The notes under the pieces were generated by a model. The model was not told the DNA's origin. It saw nothing but the letters and a program-made list of their open reading frames with translations, and searched no databases. A stretch of 12,871 nt of DNA from assembly GCA_934271365.1 (NCBI GenBank), contig CAKQRI010000043.1:1-12871 (forward strand), read 5' to 3'. The position numbers were made by a program, and so were the translations under genes. This DNA is from an uncultured Spirochaetales bacterium (GTDB lineage: Bacteria; Spirochaetota; Spirochaetia; Sphaerochaetales; Sphaerochaetaceae). Positions 7,127-12,871 of this stretch are shown here, one piece after another. Numbering within the stretch: the stretch's first letter is position 1; each line of letters starts with the position of its first letter.

Positions 7127-7834
7127 TTAAAGTAGCCCCATGCAAGAGAGTGCTACAGCTGCAGCTGCGCTTGAAGCAGTTTCTGTTCTAAGGATTCTGG
7201 AGCCAAGAAGACATGGTTTATATCCAGATGTCAGCAATAGATTTCTCTCTCTTTCAGACCAGCCTCTCTCTGGCCCGATCACAAGCGTAACACTCCTGTC
7301 TTTCAATGAAAGGGATGAGAGTGGTACACTTCCTATCACATTATCCATGAGTATTCTCTCATCACTATCATCTAAAGAGATAGCGGCATCCAGAGATGGG
7401 GCAAGCTCTGCTCTAGGAACTCCTGTGAATCCTGCCTGCATTGCTCCGTCTAGAAGTATATCCTTATACTCTTCCCTCTGATAAAGGGATGATGATAGAT
7501 AACTCTTCTCACCTAGGTCTGAAACCGGCAGAATAAGGTGGCAGACACCTAATGATACAGCCTCTCTGAGTATTCTTTTCATGCAGATAGGACGTACCTG
7601 CGCAATGATCAGAGTAAGCGGATACAGCATAGAGCCATCTTCTGAGAAGCTGAATGATAGCAATATCTCATCATCATCCATTCTCTCTATTCTGGCTGTT
7701 CCCTGCATTCCATTGATAATGCCCGCCTTGAAGGAATCTCCTTCCCTCATATGGAGAATCCGCTTTATATGATCGAAGCGCTCATCACCTCTCTTCAATG
7801 AGCTCTCACCTTCTCTGAAAAGAATTATATTCAT
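7127..7834 (-). CDS. rsmE: 16S rRNA (uracil-1498-N3)-methyltransferase RsmE
   Basis: SPOUT-class methyltransferase that modifies U1498 of 16S rRNA with S-adenosylmethionine. At 235 residues it is the usual length. The N-terminal RNA-binding barrel includes HIKRILHMREGD (22-33). The knotted SAM site shows VIGPERGW (185-192) and LLGSRILRTETA (209-220), both diagnostic; family members more often read GPEGG, so Arg190 is a small variation. The region from about 78 (AQVRPICMKRILREAVSLGV) matches the helix-strand where the catalytic domain begins. The ATG overlaps the malQ TGA by four bases (ATGA), so it is probably translated by coupling; only a weak purine stretch precedes it. Confidence 0.93.
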   Translation of the reverse strand: MNIILFREGESSLKRGDERFDHIKRILHMREGDSFKAGIINGMQGTARIERMDDDEILLSFSFSEDGSMLYPLTLIIAQVRPICMKRILREAVSLGVCHLILPVSDLGEKSYLSSSLYQREEYKDILLDGAMQAGFTGVPRAELAPSLDAAISLDDSDERILMDNVIGSVPLSSLSLKDRSVTLVIGPERGWSERERNLLLTSGYKPCLLGSRILRTETASSAAAAVALSCMGLL

Positions 7835-9348
7835 CTCTCTGTTCTACCATACAATCGGCTATAATATCTGATTCCTTCTAATGAAGGACTTGCTATATCT
7901 TCTTCTCTCATTCTCCATGCCCAGTTTGAGCCTCCGCATGTTGATGGAGTATTCATTCTGGCATCCTTTCCTAAACCTAGGATATCCTGCATCGGAATAA
8001 TCACCCAAGAAGCAGAGGAAGCTAATAGAGTACGGATTATAGTCCACAGAACACGGTCATCGCCACATTCGAAGTATCTTCTGACTGCATCTTTGGTCTT
8101 ATCGTCAAGCTCTTCATACCATCCAAGTGTTGTATTGTTATCATGTGTTCCAGTGTATGCAACGCAGAGCTTCTCATAGCTATGAGGAAGGTATGCATTG
8201 CCTGCATCGAAAGAGCCATCAGCCTTAAAGCCGAATGCAAACTGGATTATCTTCATTCCCGGAAGATCATTTGAAATTCGAAGCTCATTGACTTCATCAG
8301 TGATCACTCCTAGATCCTCTGCGATAATCGGAAGATCAGAGCCCAGACTTCTCTTCACAGCATCAAAGAATTCGGAGCCGGGGCCTTTCACCCATTTTCC
8401 ATTTTCAGCTGTTGCCTCACCTGCTGGGACCTCCCAGCAGGCCTCAAAGCCTCTGAAATGATCTATCCTTACAATGTCAGCAAGGCGCAGGCATGCCTTT
8501 ATCCTATCAATCCACCATCTGAAGCCGGTTTTCTTATGCTCTTCCCATCGATATACAGGGTTGCCCCATAGCTGTCCTGTTGTAGAGAATGCATCTGGCG
8601 GGACTCCGGATGAAACTTCCTGCTGTCCATTCCCATCTATCTTCAGAAGCTTTCTGTTTGACCACGCATCAGAAGAATCTGCAGCAACGAAGATAGGAAT
8701 ATCTCCGACAATCTCAATGCCCCTGCTATTTGCATGCGCTTTGAATTTAGCCCACTGCTTAAAGAAGAAGTACTGAAGCGCTTTATAGATATCTATGCGC
8801 TCTTTATTCTCTTCTATTGCATTTACAATGGCCTTATCTTCTCTATTTCTGAGCTCTTCAGGCCAGGCAATATACCACCTGGAATCATTGAACTTCTCGC
8901 ATAAGGCCTGAAACAGAGCATAGTCATCAAGCCAGAATGAATTATCTTTGCAGAATCTGGAAAAGGATTTCATTTCGCGTCCGCTTTTCAGAAAGCATTC
9001 AGCAGCTTTCTCTAAAAGAGGCATCTTGAACTCTCTTGCCTTTCCATAGTCGACTCGCTCTGTATATTCACATCTTCCAAGCACATCAGAAAGCTCTATG
9101 TATCCCTCAATATAGAGCTCTTTCGGTGAGATGAACAGTTCATTTCCTGCAAAAGCAGAACGTGCAGCATATGGACTATCACCATATCCAGTAGGACCTG
9201 TCGGAAGGATCTGCCATAGTGAGATGCAGTTATCAGCTAATGAATCTGCAAAGGCCATTGCAGCATCCCCCACATCTCCTATTCCATATACGCTAGGGAG
9301 TGATGATATATGCATCAGCACTCCTGTTTTTCTCTCTTTTATGCTCAT
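7831..9348 (-). CDS. malQ: 4-alpha-glucanotransferase (amylomaltase, GH77)
   Basis: Transfers alpha-1,4-glucan segments between maltodextrins and releases glucose; cytoplasmic enzyme of maltose/glycogen use. From ATG 9348 it has 505 residues, typical of bacterial amylomaltase, and begins just before the conserved RKTGVLMHISSLPSVYGIGD. The catalytic residues are all visible: nucleophile Asp296 (VRIDHFRGFEA), acid/base Glu344 (IIAEDLG) and Asp403 (THDNNT). These positions lie close to those of Thermus amylomaltase. A longer open frame reaches 9447, but its 33 extra residues would run into carD and do not resemble the family. No Shine-Dalgarno precedes ATG 9348, but TATAAT lies seven bases upstream. 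It heads the operon malQ-rsmE-thyX, an unrelated mix of functions. Confidence 0.95.
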   Translation of the reverse strand: MSIKERKTGVLMHISSLPSVYGIGDVGDAAMAFADSLADNCISLWQILPTGPTGYGDSPYAARSAFAGNELFISPKELYIEGYIELSDVLGRCEYTERVDYGKAREFKMPLLEKAAECFLKSGREMKSFSRFCKDNSFWLDDYALFQALCEKFNDSRWYIAWPEELRNREDKAIVNAIEENKERIDIYKALQYFFFKQWAKFKAHANSRGIEIVGDIPIFVAADSSDAWSNRKLLKIDGNGQQEVSSGVPPDAFSTTGQLWGNPVYRWEEHKKTGFRWWIDRIKACLRLADIVRIDHFRGFEACWEVPAGEATAENGKWVKGPGSEFFDAVKRSLGSDLPIIAEDLGVITDEVNELRISNDLPGMKIIQFAFGFKADGSFDAGNAYLPHSYEKLCVAYTGTHDNNTTLGWYEELDDKTKDAVRRYFECGDDRVLWTIIRTLLASSASWVIIPMQDILGLGKDARMNTPSTCGGSNWAWRMREEDIASPSLEGIRYYSRLYGRTER

Positions 9349-9355
9349 ACCAAGA

Positions 9356-9361
9356 ATTATA
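9356..9361 (-). promoter_or_regulatory. Putative malQ -10 element, leaderless arrangement
   Basis: A perfect TATAAT on the minus strand ends seven bases before the malQ ATG (9348). The -35 position 17 bases upstream is only T-rich. There is no Shine-Dalgarno, so transcription probably starts at the start codon. Confidence 0.45.
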
Positions 9362-9410
9362 GCTGTTTTCCCATACAAAAAAAACCGTTTCATTTTTCGC
9401 ATTTTTAAAG

Positions 9411-9416
9411 TAAAAT
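9411..9416 (+). promoter_or_regulatory. Putative carD -10 element, leaderless arrangement
   Basis: TAAAAT lies six bases before the carD ATG (9423) in a T/A-rich region with no Shine-Dalgarno and no recognisable -35 box (TTTCAT at 9388-9393 is a poor match). It shares the 74-bp divergent gap with the malQ promoter. Confidence 0.35.
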
Positions 9417-9422
9417 AAGTAT

Positions 9423-9944
9423 ATGGATAGTACGGAATTATCAACATTTTTCAATGTCGGCGACACAGTTGTATACCCCCTTCAGGGAGTTGGAAAAGTG
9501 CTCAGCATTGAAGACAGAAAAGGAAGGAAATATCTAAGAATCGGGCTAAAGAGTTCCGGCATGGACATACTACTTCCGCTTGATAATGCCAACAATCTTG
9601 GACTAAGACATCTAGAGTCCGAAAATGCAGTGAAAAATGCGATTAAATCACTCTCTGGCAAGATACAATACAGCGCTAAGACCGACTGGAAAGAACGCCT
9701 CAATGAGAATCAGGATCTCATGAAGGAAGGTTCTGTTGCTAGTATAGCCAGTGTTGTAAGCTCTCTTTACCACCGCTCTAAGATCAAGGATCTTCCTGCA
9801 CTAGAGAAAAGATTATATGATTCTGCTCTCTCAATGCTTGTAGATGAGTCTGCTTCTGTGTTAGGACTCTCTATAGAGGAGATGAAAAGGCAGATTTTCT
9901 CTGCCTTAGAACCACAATGCAGCGAATTCCAGATTTTGCAGTAA
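9423..9944 (+). CDS. CarD/CdnL-family transcription regulator
   Basis: RNA-polymerase-binding protein that in relatives stabilises the promoter open complex. The 173 residues fit CarD/CdnL. The N-terminal RNA-polymerase interaction domain (about 9-65) starts FNVGDTVVYPLQGVGKV and includes DILLPLDNANNLGLR. The helical C-terminal domain begins near 86 with DWKERLNENQDLMKEGSVAS. Trp89 matches the conserved tryptophan that wedges into the upstream edge of the transcription bubble in mycobacterial CarD, and LEKRLYDSALSMLVDE follows the family pattern. It is the first gene of carD-ispD-ispF. Its last 28 bases overlap ispD. CarD next to isoprenoid genes is an arrangement I associate with treponemes; that is from memory. 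Confidence 0.92.
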   Translation: MDSTELSTFFNVGDTVVYPLQGVGKVLSIEDRKGRKYLRIGLKSSGMDILLPLDNANNLGLRHLESENAVKNAIKSLSGKIQYSAKTDWKERLNENQDLMKEGSVASIASVVSSLYHRSKIKDLPALEKRLYDSALSMLVDESASVLGLSIEEMKRQIFSALEPQCSEFQILQ

Positions 9945-10720
9945 TCATAACTGCAGCAGGCCGATCAGATAGATTCAATAAAGGAAATGAAGAAAGCGTT
10001 AAGAAAGAGTACCTAAAAACAGGAGAGCATACAGTTCTCTATGGTGCAACAGAACCTTTCCTTGAAATTCCTGGACTTAAAACAATAATAATCACATGCC
10101 CAGAAGGTTCAGAGGATGAGACAGCAGTAGCACTTGAGGATATAGTGAATATAAATGGGCTTCCAATTCTGATTATGAATGGAGGTGACAGCAGAAGCCA
10201 GAGCGTCAAAAGCGCACTAGAGAGACTTAGATCACTTCCTTTTGATTTTGACTATATTGCAATACATGACGGAGCTAGACCTTATATAACTCCAGATTCA
10301 ATCATAAGAACGCTTGCTGCAGCTACAATAGCAGGCGGTGCGGCTCCTGCTCGCAGGATAACAGATGCAGTGAAGCGCCTAGGACCTGATGGCTTTATCG
10401 AAGAAAGCGTAGATAGAAGCTCACTCATCAGAGTACAGACCCCTCAGATTTTCAAAGCAGACCTGCTATATGAAGCATATGACAGAATATCTGAGGATGA
10501 AAGCTATGCAGATGATATCGAGGTATTCCAGAAAGCTGGATTCAGATGCACTGTCGTTCAGGGAGATGAAAGCAATAAGAAGATCACCTATAAAGAGGAC
10601 ATCCCAGATGCAGATAATCAGATTGCCTCTTATATTGAGGCAAGAAAGAGCGGAAGGCATAGTGCAGATGCTGTACGAAGGATGAAGGAGCTGATGCAAG
10701 AGAGGGCTGACGAGGAATGA
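9917..10720 (+). CDS. ispD: 2-C-methyl-D-erythritol 4-phosphate cytidylyltransferase
   Basis: Third enzyme of the MEP isoprenoid pathway: joins MEP and CTP to give CDP-ME. The 267 residues are a little longer than the common 225-240 because of an added helical C-terminus (about 240-267). Nucleotidyltransferase motifs run AVIITAAGRSDRF (8-20, one residue shorter than the usual AAGxGxR loop), KKEYL (29-33), GGDSRSQSV (89-97), IAIHDGARP (114-122), RRITDAVKR (146-154), RVQTPQIF (172-179), YADDIEVF (197-204) and GDESNKKIT (216-224). The start lies inside carD with a 28-base overlap and no good ribosome site. No alternative start lies before the conserved region, so translation probably depends on carD. 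The stop overlaps the ispF start as ATGA. Confidence 0.95.
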   Translation: MQRIPDFAVIITAAGRSDRFNKGNEESVKKEYLKTGEHTVLYGATEPFLEIPGLKTIIITCPEGSEDETAVALEDIVNINGLPILIMNGGDSRSQSVKSALERLRSLPFDFDYIAIHDGARPYITPDSIIRTLAAATIAGGAAPARRITDAVKRLGPDGFIEESVDRSSLIRVQTPQIFKADLLYEAYDRISEDESYADDIEVFQKAGFRCTVVQGDESNKKITYKEDIPDADNQIASYIEARKSGRHSADAVRRMKELMQERADEE

Positions 10721-11181
10721 GAATAGGATTTGGAAATGATATCCACCGGCTTGCAGAAGGAAGGGATCTCATGCTTGGTGGCATCAGAATTCCATCAGAA
10801 AAAGGAGAGATTGCACATTCTGACGGAGATGTTCTGATACATGCACTGATAGATGCAATACTTGGAGCATTCGCACTTGGTGATATCGGAGCATTCTTCC
10901 CGCCATCTGATGATAAATGGAAGGATGCAGATTCAAGAACCCTTCTTAAAGAGATACTAAAGCTCACTAAGCCAGAGATAATCAATATAGATGCTGTAAT
11001 CACACTTGAGAAGCCTAAACTCAGGGGACATATAGAGGATATCAGAGTGTCTCTTTCGGAGCTTCTATCTCTCGATAAGAGCCGGATATCAGTGAAAGCC
11101 AAGACAAATGAAGGCCTTGGCGACATCGGCCAAGGCCTAGCTGTGAAAGCAGAATGCATTCTGCGTGTTGGGAAAGACTGA
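10717..11181 (+). CDS. ispF: 2-C-methyl-D-erythritol 2,4-cyclodiphosphate synthase
   Basis: MEP-pathway cyclase, trimeric in the family. The 154 residues are the usual length. Metal ligands are present: Asp8 and His10 in GNDIHRL, and His42 in the segment HSDGDVLIHA (34-43). GDIGAFFPPSDDKWKDADS (55-73) matches the conserved cytidine/diphosphate region. The C-terminal KAKTNEG (127-133) corresponds to the family KATTTEK. The following GDIGQGLA replaces the common GFTGRGEGIA, so the Arg and Glu of that stretch are missing; see findings. It is a separate gene, not fused to ispD. A 4-base ATGA overlap with ispD suggests coupled translation. A strong hairpin terminator follows directly. Confidence 0.94.
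   Translation: MRIGFGNDIHRLAEGRDLMLGGIRIPSEKGEIAHSDGDVLIHALIDAILGAFALGDIGAFFPPSDDKWKDADSRTLLKEILKLTKPEIINIDAVITLEKPKLRGHIEDIRVSLSELLSLDKSRISVKAKTNEGLGDIGQGLAVKAECILRVGKD
11112..11138. repeat. Perfect 10-bp inverted repeat inside ispF
   Basis: AGGCCTTGGC (11112-11121) and GCCAAGGCCT (11129-11138) are exact reverse complements separated by seven bases. The hairpin would be very GC-rich compared with its surroundings. No T run follows, so it is not an intrinsic terminator. It encodes the unusual GLGDIGQGL part of IspF. Confidence 0.7.
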
Positions 11182-11207
11182 AAACAGCTGGGGTTGCCCA
11201 GCTGTTT
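11182..11207 (+). terminator. Strong bidirectional terminator after ispF
   Basis: AAACAGCTGGG (11182-11192), loop GTTG, and CCCAGCTGTTT (11197-11207) form a perfect 11-bp stem. The A run on one side and T run on the other serve both directions. It sits between converging ispF and the ATPase gene, one base past the ispF stop. Confidence 0.85.
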
Positions 11208-11218
11208 CATAGATTATA

Positions 11219-11929
11219 TCAGTTATGTGAAATAAGCATTGTTCTTGGATCCAGCGCCACCTTTGCAGGCTTTGGAACATTTTCATGATGAGCTCTCACT
11301 ACTGTCATCATTACCTTATCCTGCTTCTCGTCGTACTTCATAGCAACAAGAACGTCAATATCATCATAGTACTTCAGAAGCGAATCTGGAACACCGTATT
11401 CATCATATACTACATCAGGTCTTACTGGAGATACTGCAAACCATACCTCAAGATTCATCTTCTTTGCAAATTCCCTGATCTTCGAAATATCATCATTGCT
11501 TGCTACTGTAAGCTTATAGCCATCAAAGAGGATTGTATCTGCCTTGAATGAACCTTGGTTAATAAGGGATTCAAGAGAAGATAGAACCTTATCAATTGGA
11601 ACCTGTTCCTGAGAGAAATTCATTACAACACGGTTTGCAAGAATTGAATTATAAACCATTGTCGCATCATCGAGCGACTGAACCTGTGCAATCTCTCTGA
11701 ATACTTCTTTATACCAATTAATCACATGCTCAACGTTTCCTGAGAAAGAGACATGGATTACATTCTCACCTTTAAATAATTTGTCAGTTGCGAGATGAAC
11801 GAGACAAGCTGTCTTTCCAACTCCGTGCCTAGATACGATTACTCCGAGATTACCTTTTCCGAGTCCGCCATTGATTGAATCCTCAAAGACACGGAGAGGG
11901 CTTATGCTGTTTAACTGCTGAATGTCCAT
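11219..11929 (-). CDS. RecA/DnaB-fold P-loop ATPase of unknown function
   Basis: The 236-residue protein is a stand-alone RecA-superfamily ATPase core. Walker A is SRHGVGKT (33-40) in the form seen in replicative helicases and RadA-like proteins (small residue, then RxxxGKT). Walker B is TILFD (132-136). The later part resembles the DnaB/RadA core end: AVSPVRPDVVYDEYGVPDSL (165-184), then DIDVLVAMKYDE (190-201) and the strand pair MMTVVRAHHENVPKPAKVAL (207-226). It lacks a helicase N-domain, a zinc finger and a Lon-like domain, so it is neither DnaB nor complete RadA. There is no signal peptide or membrane segment. GGAGGT (minus strand, 11938-11943) supports the start, and an extended -10 promoter lies upstream, so it has its own transcript. 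I do not recognise a specific function; a regulatory or DNA-associated ATPase is possible. Confidence 0.75.
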   Translation of the reverse strand: MDIQQLNSISPLRVFEDSINGGLGKGNLGVIVSRHGVGKTACLVHLATDKLFKGENVIHVSFSGNVEHVINWYKEVFREIAQVQSLDDATMVYNSILANRVVMNFSQEQVPIDKVLSSLESLINQGSFKADTILFDGYKLTVASNDDISKIREFAKKMNLEVWFAVSPVRPDVVYDEYGVPDSLLKYYDDIDVLVAMKYDEKQDKVMMTVVRAHHENVPKPAKVALDPRTMLISHN

Positions 11930-11937
11930 TTGTGTTT

Positions 11938-11943
11938 ACCTCC
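11938..11943 (-). promoter_or_regulatory. Ribosome binding site of the P-loop ATPase gene
   Basis: GGAGGT on the minus strand, eight bases before ATG 11929. It is one of the strongest Shine-Dalgarno sequences in the window, which contrasts with the SD-less starts elsewhere. Confidence 0.8.
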
Positions 11944-11968
11944 ACTTAGTGATCTATCTATATCTTTG

Positions 11969-11977
11969 ATTATAACA
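11969..11977 (-). promoter_or_regulatory. Extended -10 promoter of the P-loop ATPase gene
   Basis: On the minus strand TGTTATAAT forms an extended -10 (TGn then perfect TATAAT). A -35 near 11990 is weak (TTTAAT-like), which is usual with extended -10 promoters. Transcription would start near 11962, leaving a leader of about 33 bases that carries the GGAGGT ribosome site. Confidence 0.6.
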
Positions 11978-12023
11978 GATAGAAATCGGAATTAAAGAAG
12001 TATTTATAGAATTATTGATTAAT

Positions 12024-12046
12024 CAAAAAAACAGCTTATCTGAAGC
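12024..12046 (-). terminator. Possible weak terminator after the 142-residue protein gene
   Basis: On the minus strand GCTT, loop CAGAT and AAGC form a 4-bp stem that overlaps the stop codon. TG and seven T residues follow. The stem is short, so termination would be weak and transcription may continue into the ATPase gene. Confidence 0.3.
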
Positions 12047-12464
12047 ATTTTCTCTGAAAAGAAAGCATCTCACGCTGTATCATAACAGACGCTTCGGTAA
12101 CGCCTCCGACATTATAGCCAAATGCATTGAGATCTGTTATGAGGTTCTCTGATGCGATGCGCTCAATATCCGAAACCTCATCACCGTTTCTCAGCTCAGC
12201 AAGAAGCGCTCTATTGAGTCTGATTGACTTCATAAGCTCTCCGCACTCAGCTTTGACTGCAGCTTCTGCAAGAAGAAGCGCAAATACTTCAGATGGGAAA
12301 CGCTCATATGCAAGAACAAACAGCTTTTCAAGAACAACCTCAGCACTCTCATATTTTCTCCTGCGGTAAAGAGAGGAGAATACAGAATATTCACGTGCAA
12401 ACTCATCTCCCCTCATCTGTCTCTCTAAACTCATATCTGCTATCTGATGTCTGTTATGCTTCAT
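12036..12464 (-). CDS. Helical protein of unknown function
   Basis: I do not recognise this 142-residue protein. It is charged and almost wholly helical in appearance, with no signal peptide, membrane segment or cysteine pattern. Residues about 25-95 (FSSLYRRRKYESAEVVLEKLFVLA onward, then VFALLLAEAAVKAECGE and SIRLNRALLAEL) look like paired helices of a TPR-type or other helix-turn-helix solenoid, which would suggest protein binding. TGGAGG (minus strand, 12470-12475) lies five bases before the ATG, so expression is likely. It sits between the end of fusA, which has its own terminator, and the P-loop ATPase, all on the same strand. No clear promoter is visible in the 95 bases upstream. Confidence 0.65.
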   Translation of the reverse strand: MKHNRHQIADMSLERQMRGDEFAREYSVFSSLYRRRKYESAEVVLEKLFVLAYERFPSEVFALLLAEAAVKAECGELMKSIRLNRALLAELRNGDEVSDIERIASENLITDLNAFGYNVGGVTEASVMIQREMLSFQRKCFR

Positions 12465-12469
12465 TTATG

Positions 12470-12475
12470 CCTCCA
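12470..12475 (-). promoter_or_regulatory. Ribosome binding site of the 142-residue protein gene
   Basis: TGGAGG on the minus strand, five bases before ATG 12464. It supports this start and the reality of the gene. Confidence 0.7.
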
Positions 12476-12506
12476 TCTATCATCTAGCCCAGAAAAAAGA
12501 AAAGAG

Positions 12507-12537
12507 CAAAAAAATAAGGGTCCATTTTCTGGACCCT
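12507..12537 (-). terminator. Intrinsic terminator of fusA
   Basis: AGGGTCC (12517-12523), loop of seven bases, GGACCCT (12531-12537): a perfect 7-bp stem. On the minus strand it is followed by TTATTTTTTT. It lies just past the fusA stop and separates fusA from the small gene downstream. Confidence 0.85.
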
Positions 12538-12559
12538 CATCAGAAGCCGAAGCTTTGTA

Positions 12560-12871
12560 TTATTTTGCAGATTCCTTCTTCTTCTTTTCCTCATAAGCCT
12601 TCTTAAGCTCTTCAGAAACAGACTGTGGAACTCTACCATACTTTGCTACTTCCATTGTGAACTCAGCCTTACCCTGTGTAAGAGATCTGAGGACTGTGGA
12701 GTAACCGAACATCTCTGAAAGTGGAACTTCAGCAATAACTGTGCACTGGTTGTTATCTTCTGTTGAAGAAACAATCATACCTCTTCTCTGGTTAATTGAA
12801 CCGAAGATGTTGCCCTGGAATTCGCTTGGGCCTTCAACCTCTACCTTCATGATAGGCTCAAGGATAACTGG
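12560..12871 (-). CDS. fusA: Elongation factor G, C-terminal part (cut by window edge)
   Basis: Translocase GTPase of the ribosome; only the last 103 residues are here and the rest lies beyond the right edge. The visible part is domain V. It opens PVILEPIMKVEVE, the typical EF-G junction, followed by GSINQRRGMI, VIAEVPLSEMFGYSTVLRSLTQGKAEF and VPQSVSEELKKAYEEKKKK, which is the normal C-terminal order. The Lys-rich tail ends at the stop. Spirochaetes commonly carry two EF-G types (a translocation and a recycling form); the fragment lacks the GTPase domain, so which one this is cannot be decided. A strong terminator follows. The open frame continues uninterrupted to the edge, so it is a partial gene, not a broken one. 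Confidence 0.9.
   Translation of the reverse strand, partial: PVILEPIMKVEVEGPSEFQGNIFGSINQRRGMIVSSTEDNNQCTVIAEVPLSEMFGYSTVLRSLTQGKAEFTMEVAKYGRVPQSVSEELKKAYEEKKKKESAK

Noticed and set aside
9349..9447. N-terminal extension of MalQ reaching into carD
   Set aside because: The 33 residues do not resemble GH77 and would overlap the carD start and the TATAAT; ATG 9348 gives the family length and catalytic positions.
10584..11210. Long minus-strand open frame of about 208 codons antisense to ispD/ispF
   Set aside because: Serine/proline-rich composition typical of an antisense frame, no ribosome site, and both plus-strand genes are certain.
1..12871. CRISPR arrays, insertion sequences, tRNA or rRNA genes, riboswitches
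   Set aside because: No direct-repeat series, transposase, terminal repeats, cloverleaf or recognisable aptamer was found on either strand by eye.

Overview
This is a gene-dense, AT-rich bacterial window of housekeeping genes with no mobile element, CRISPR array, tRNA or rRNA that I can see. The content suggests a spirochaete, probably a host-associated anaerobe related to Treponema or Sphaerochaeta. The grounds are HPr kinase with HPr, a CarD-family regulator directly ahead of ispD/ispF, an SPL-like radical SAM enzyme, and thymidylate made by ThyX. This placement is inference; no marker gene settles it.

Layout. (1) Positions 1-196 hold an intrinsic terminator of an unseen neighbour and the hprK promoter. 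(2) Positions 197-3115 (+) form a tightly coupled operon: hprK, ptsH, a LexA-like gene and holA, each joined by a one-base stop/start overlap. (3) uvrC (-) converges on holA, overlapping it by a few bases, and is divergent from an SPL-family radical SAM gene (+). The two share a 58-bp promoter region, so two DNA-repair genes sit back to back. (4) The minus-strand operon malQ, rsmE, thyX ends at a hairpin terminator near 6225-6240. (5) carD, ispD, ispF (+) is divergent from malQ; all junctions overlap and it ends at a strong bidirectional terminator at 11182-11207. (6) On the right, minus-strand genes encode a RecA/DnaB-fold P-loop ATPase, a small helical protein of unknown function, and the C-terminus of elongation factor G, which runs off the window edge.

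Three observations stand out. Genes that begin a transcription unit without a Shine-Dalgarno (hprK, uvrC, SPL, malQ, carD) all carry a TANNNT-like -10 hexamer 6-7 bases before the ATG, which suggests leaderless mRNAs. Genes inside operons and the ATPase and helical-protein genes mostly have Shine-Dalgarno sequences. Second, the LexA-like protein keeps the DNA-binding domain and catalytic serine but has Arg at the catalytic lysine and no Ala-Gly cleavage pair, so it may be a non-cleavable regulator placed among carbon-control genes. Third, IspF lacks the usual Gly-Arg-Gly-Glu-Gly stretch, at a site that also forms a perfect 10-bp inverted repeat.

How the genes fit together: HprK phosphorylates HPr for carbon-source control, MalQ handles maltodextrins, ThyX supplies dTMP, HolA loads the replication clamp, UvrC and SPL act on DNA damage, CarD stabilises RNA polymerase open complexes, and IspD/IspF make isoprenoid precursors by the MEP route. 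No gene-free stretch exceeds 300 bases.
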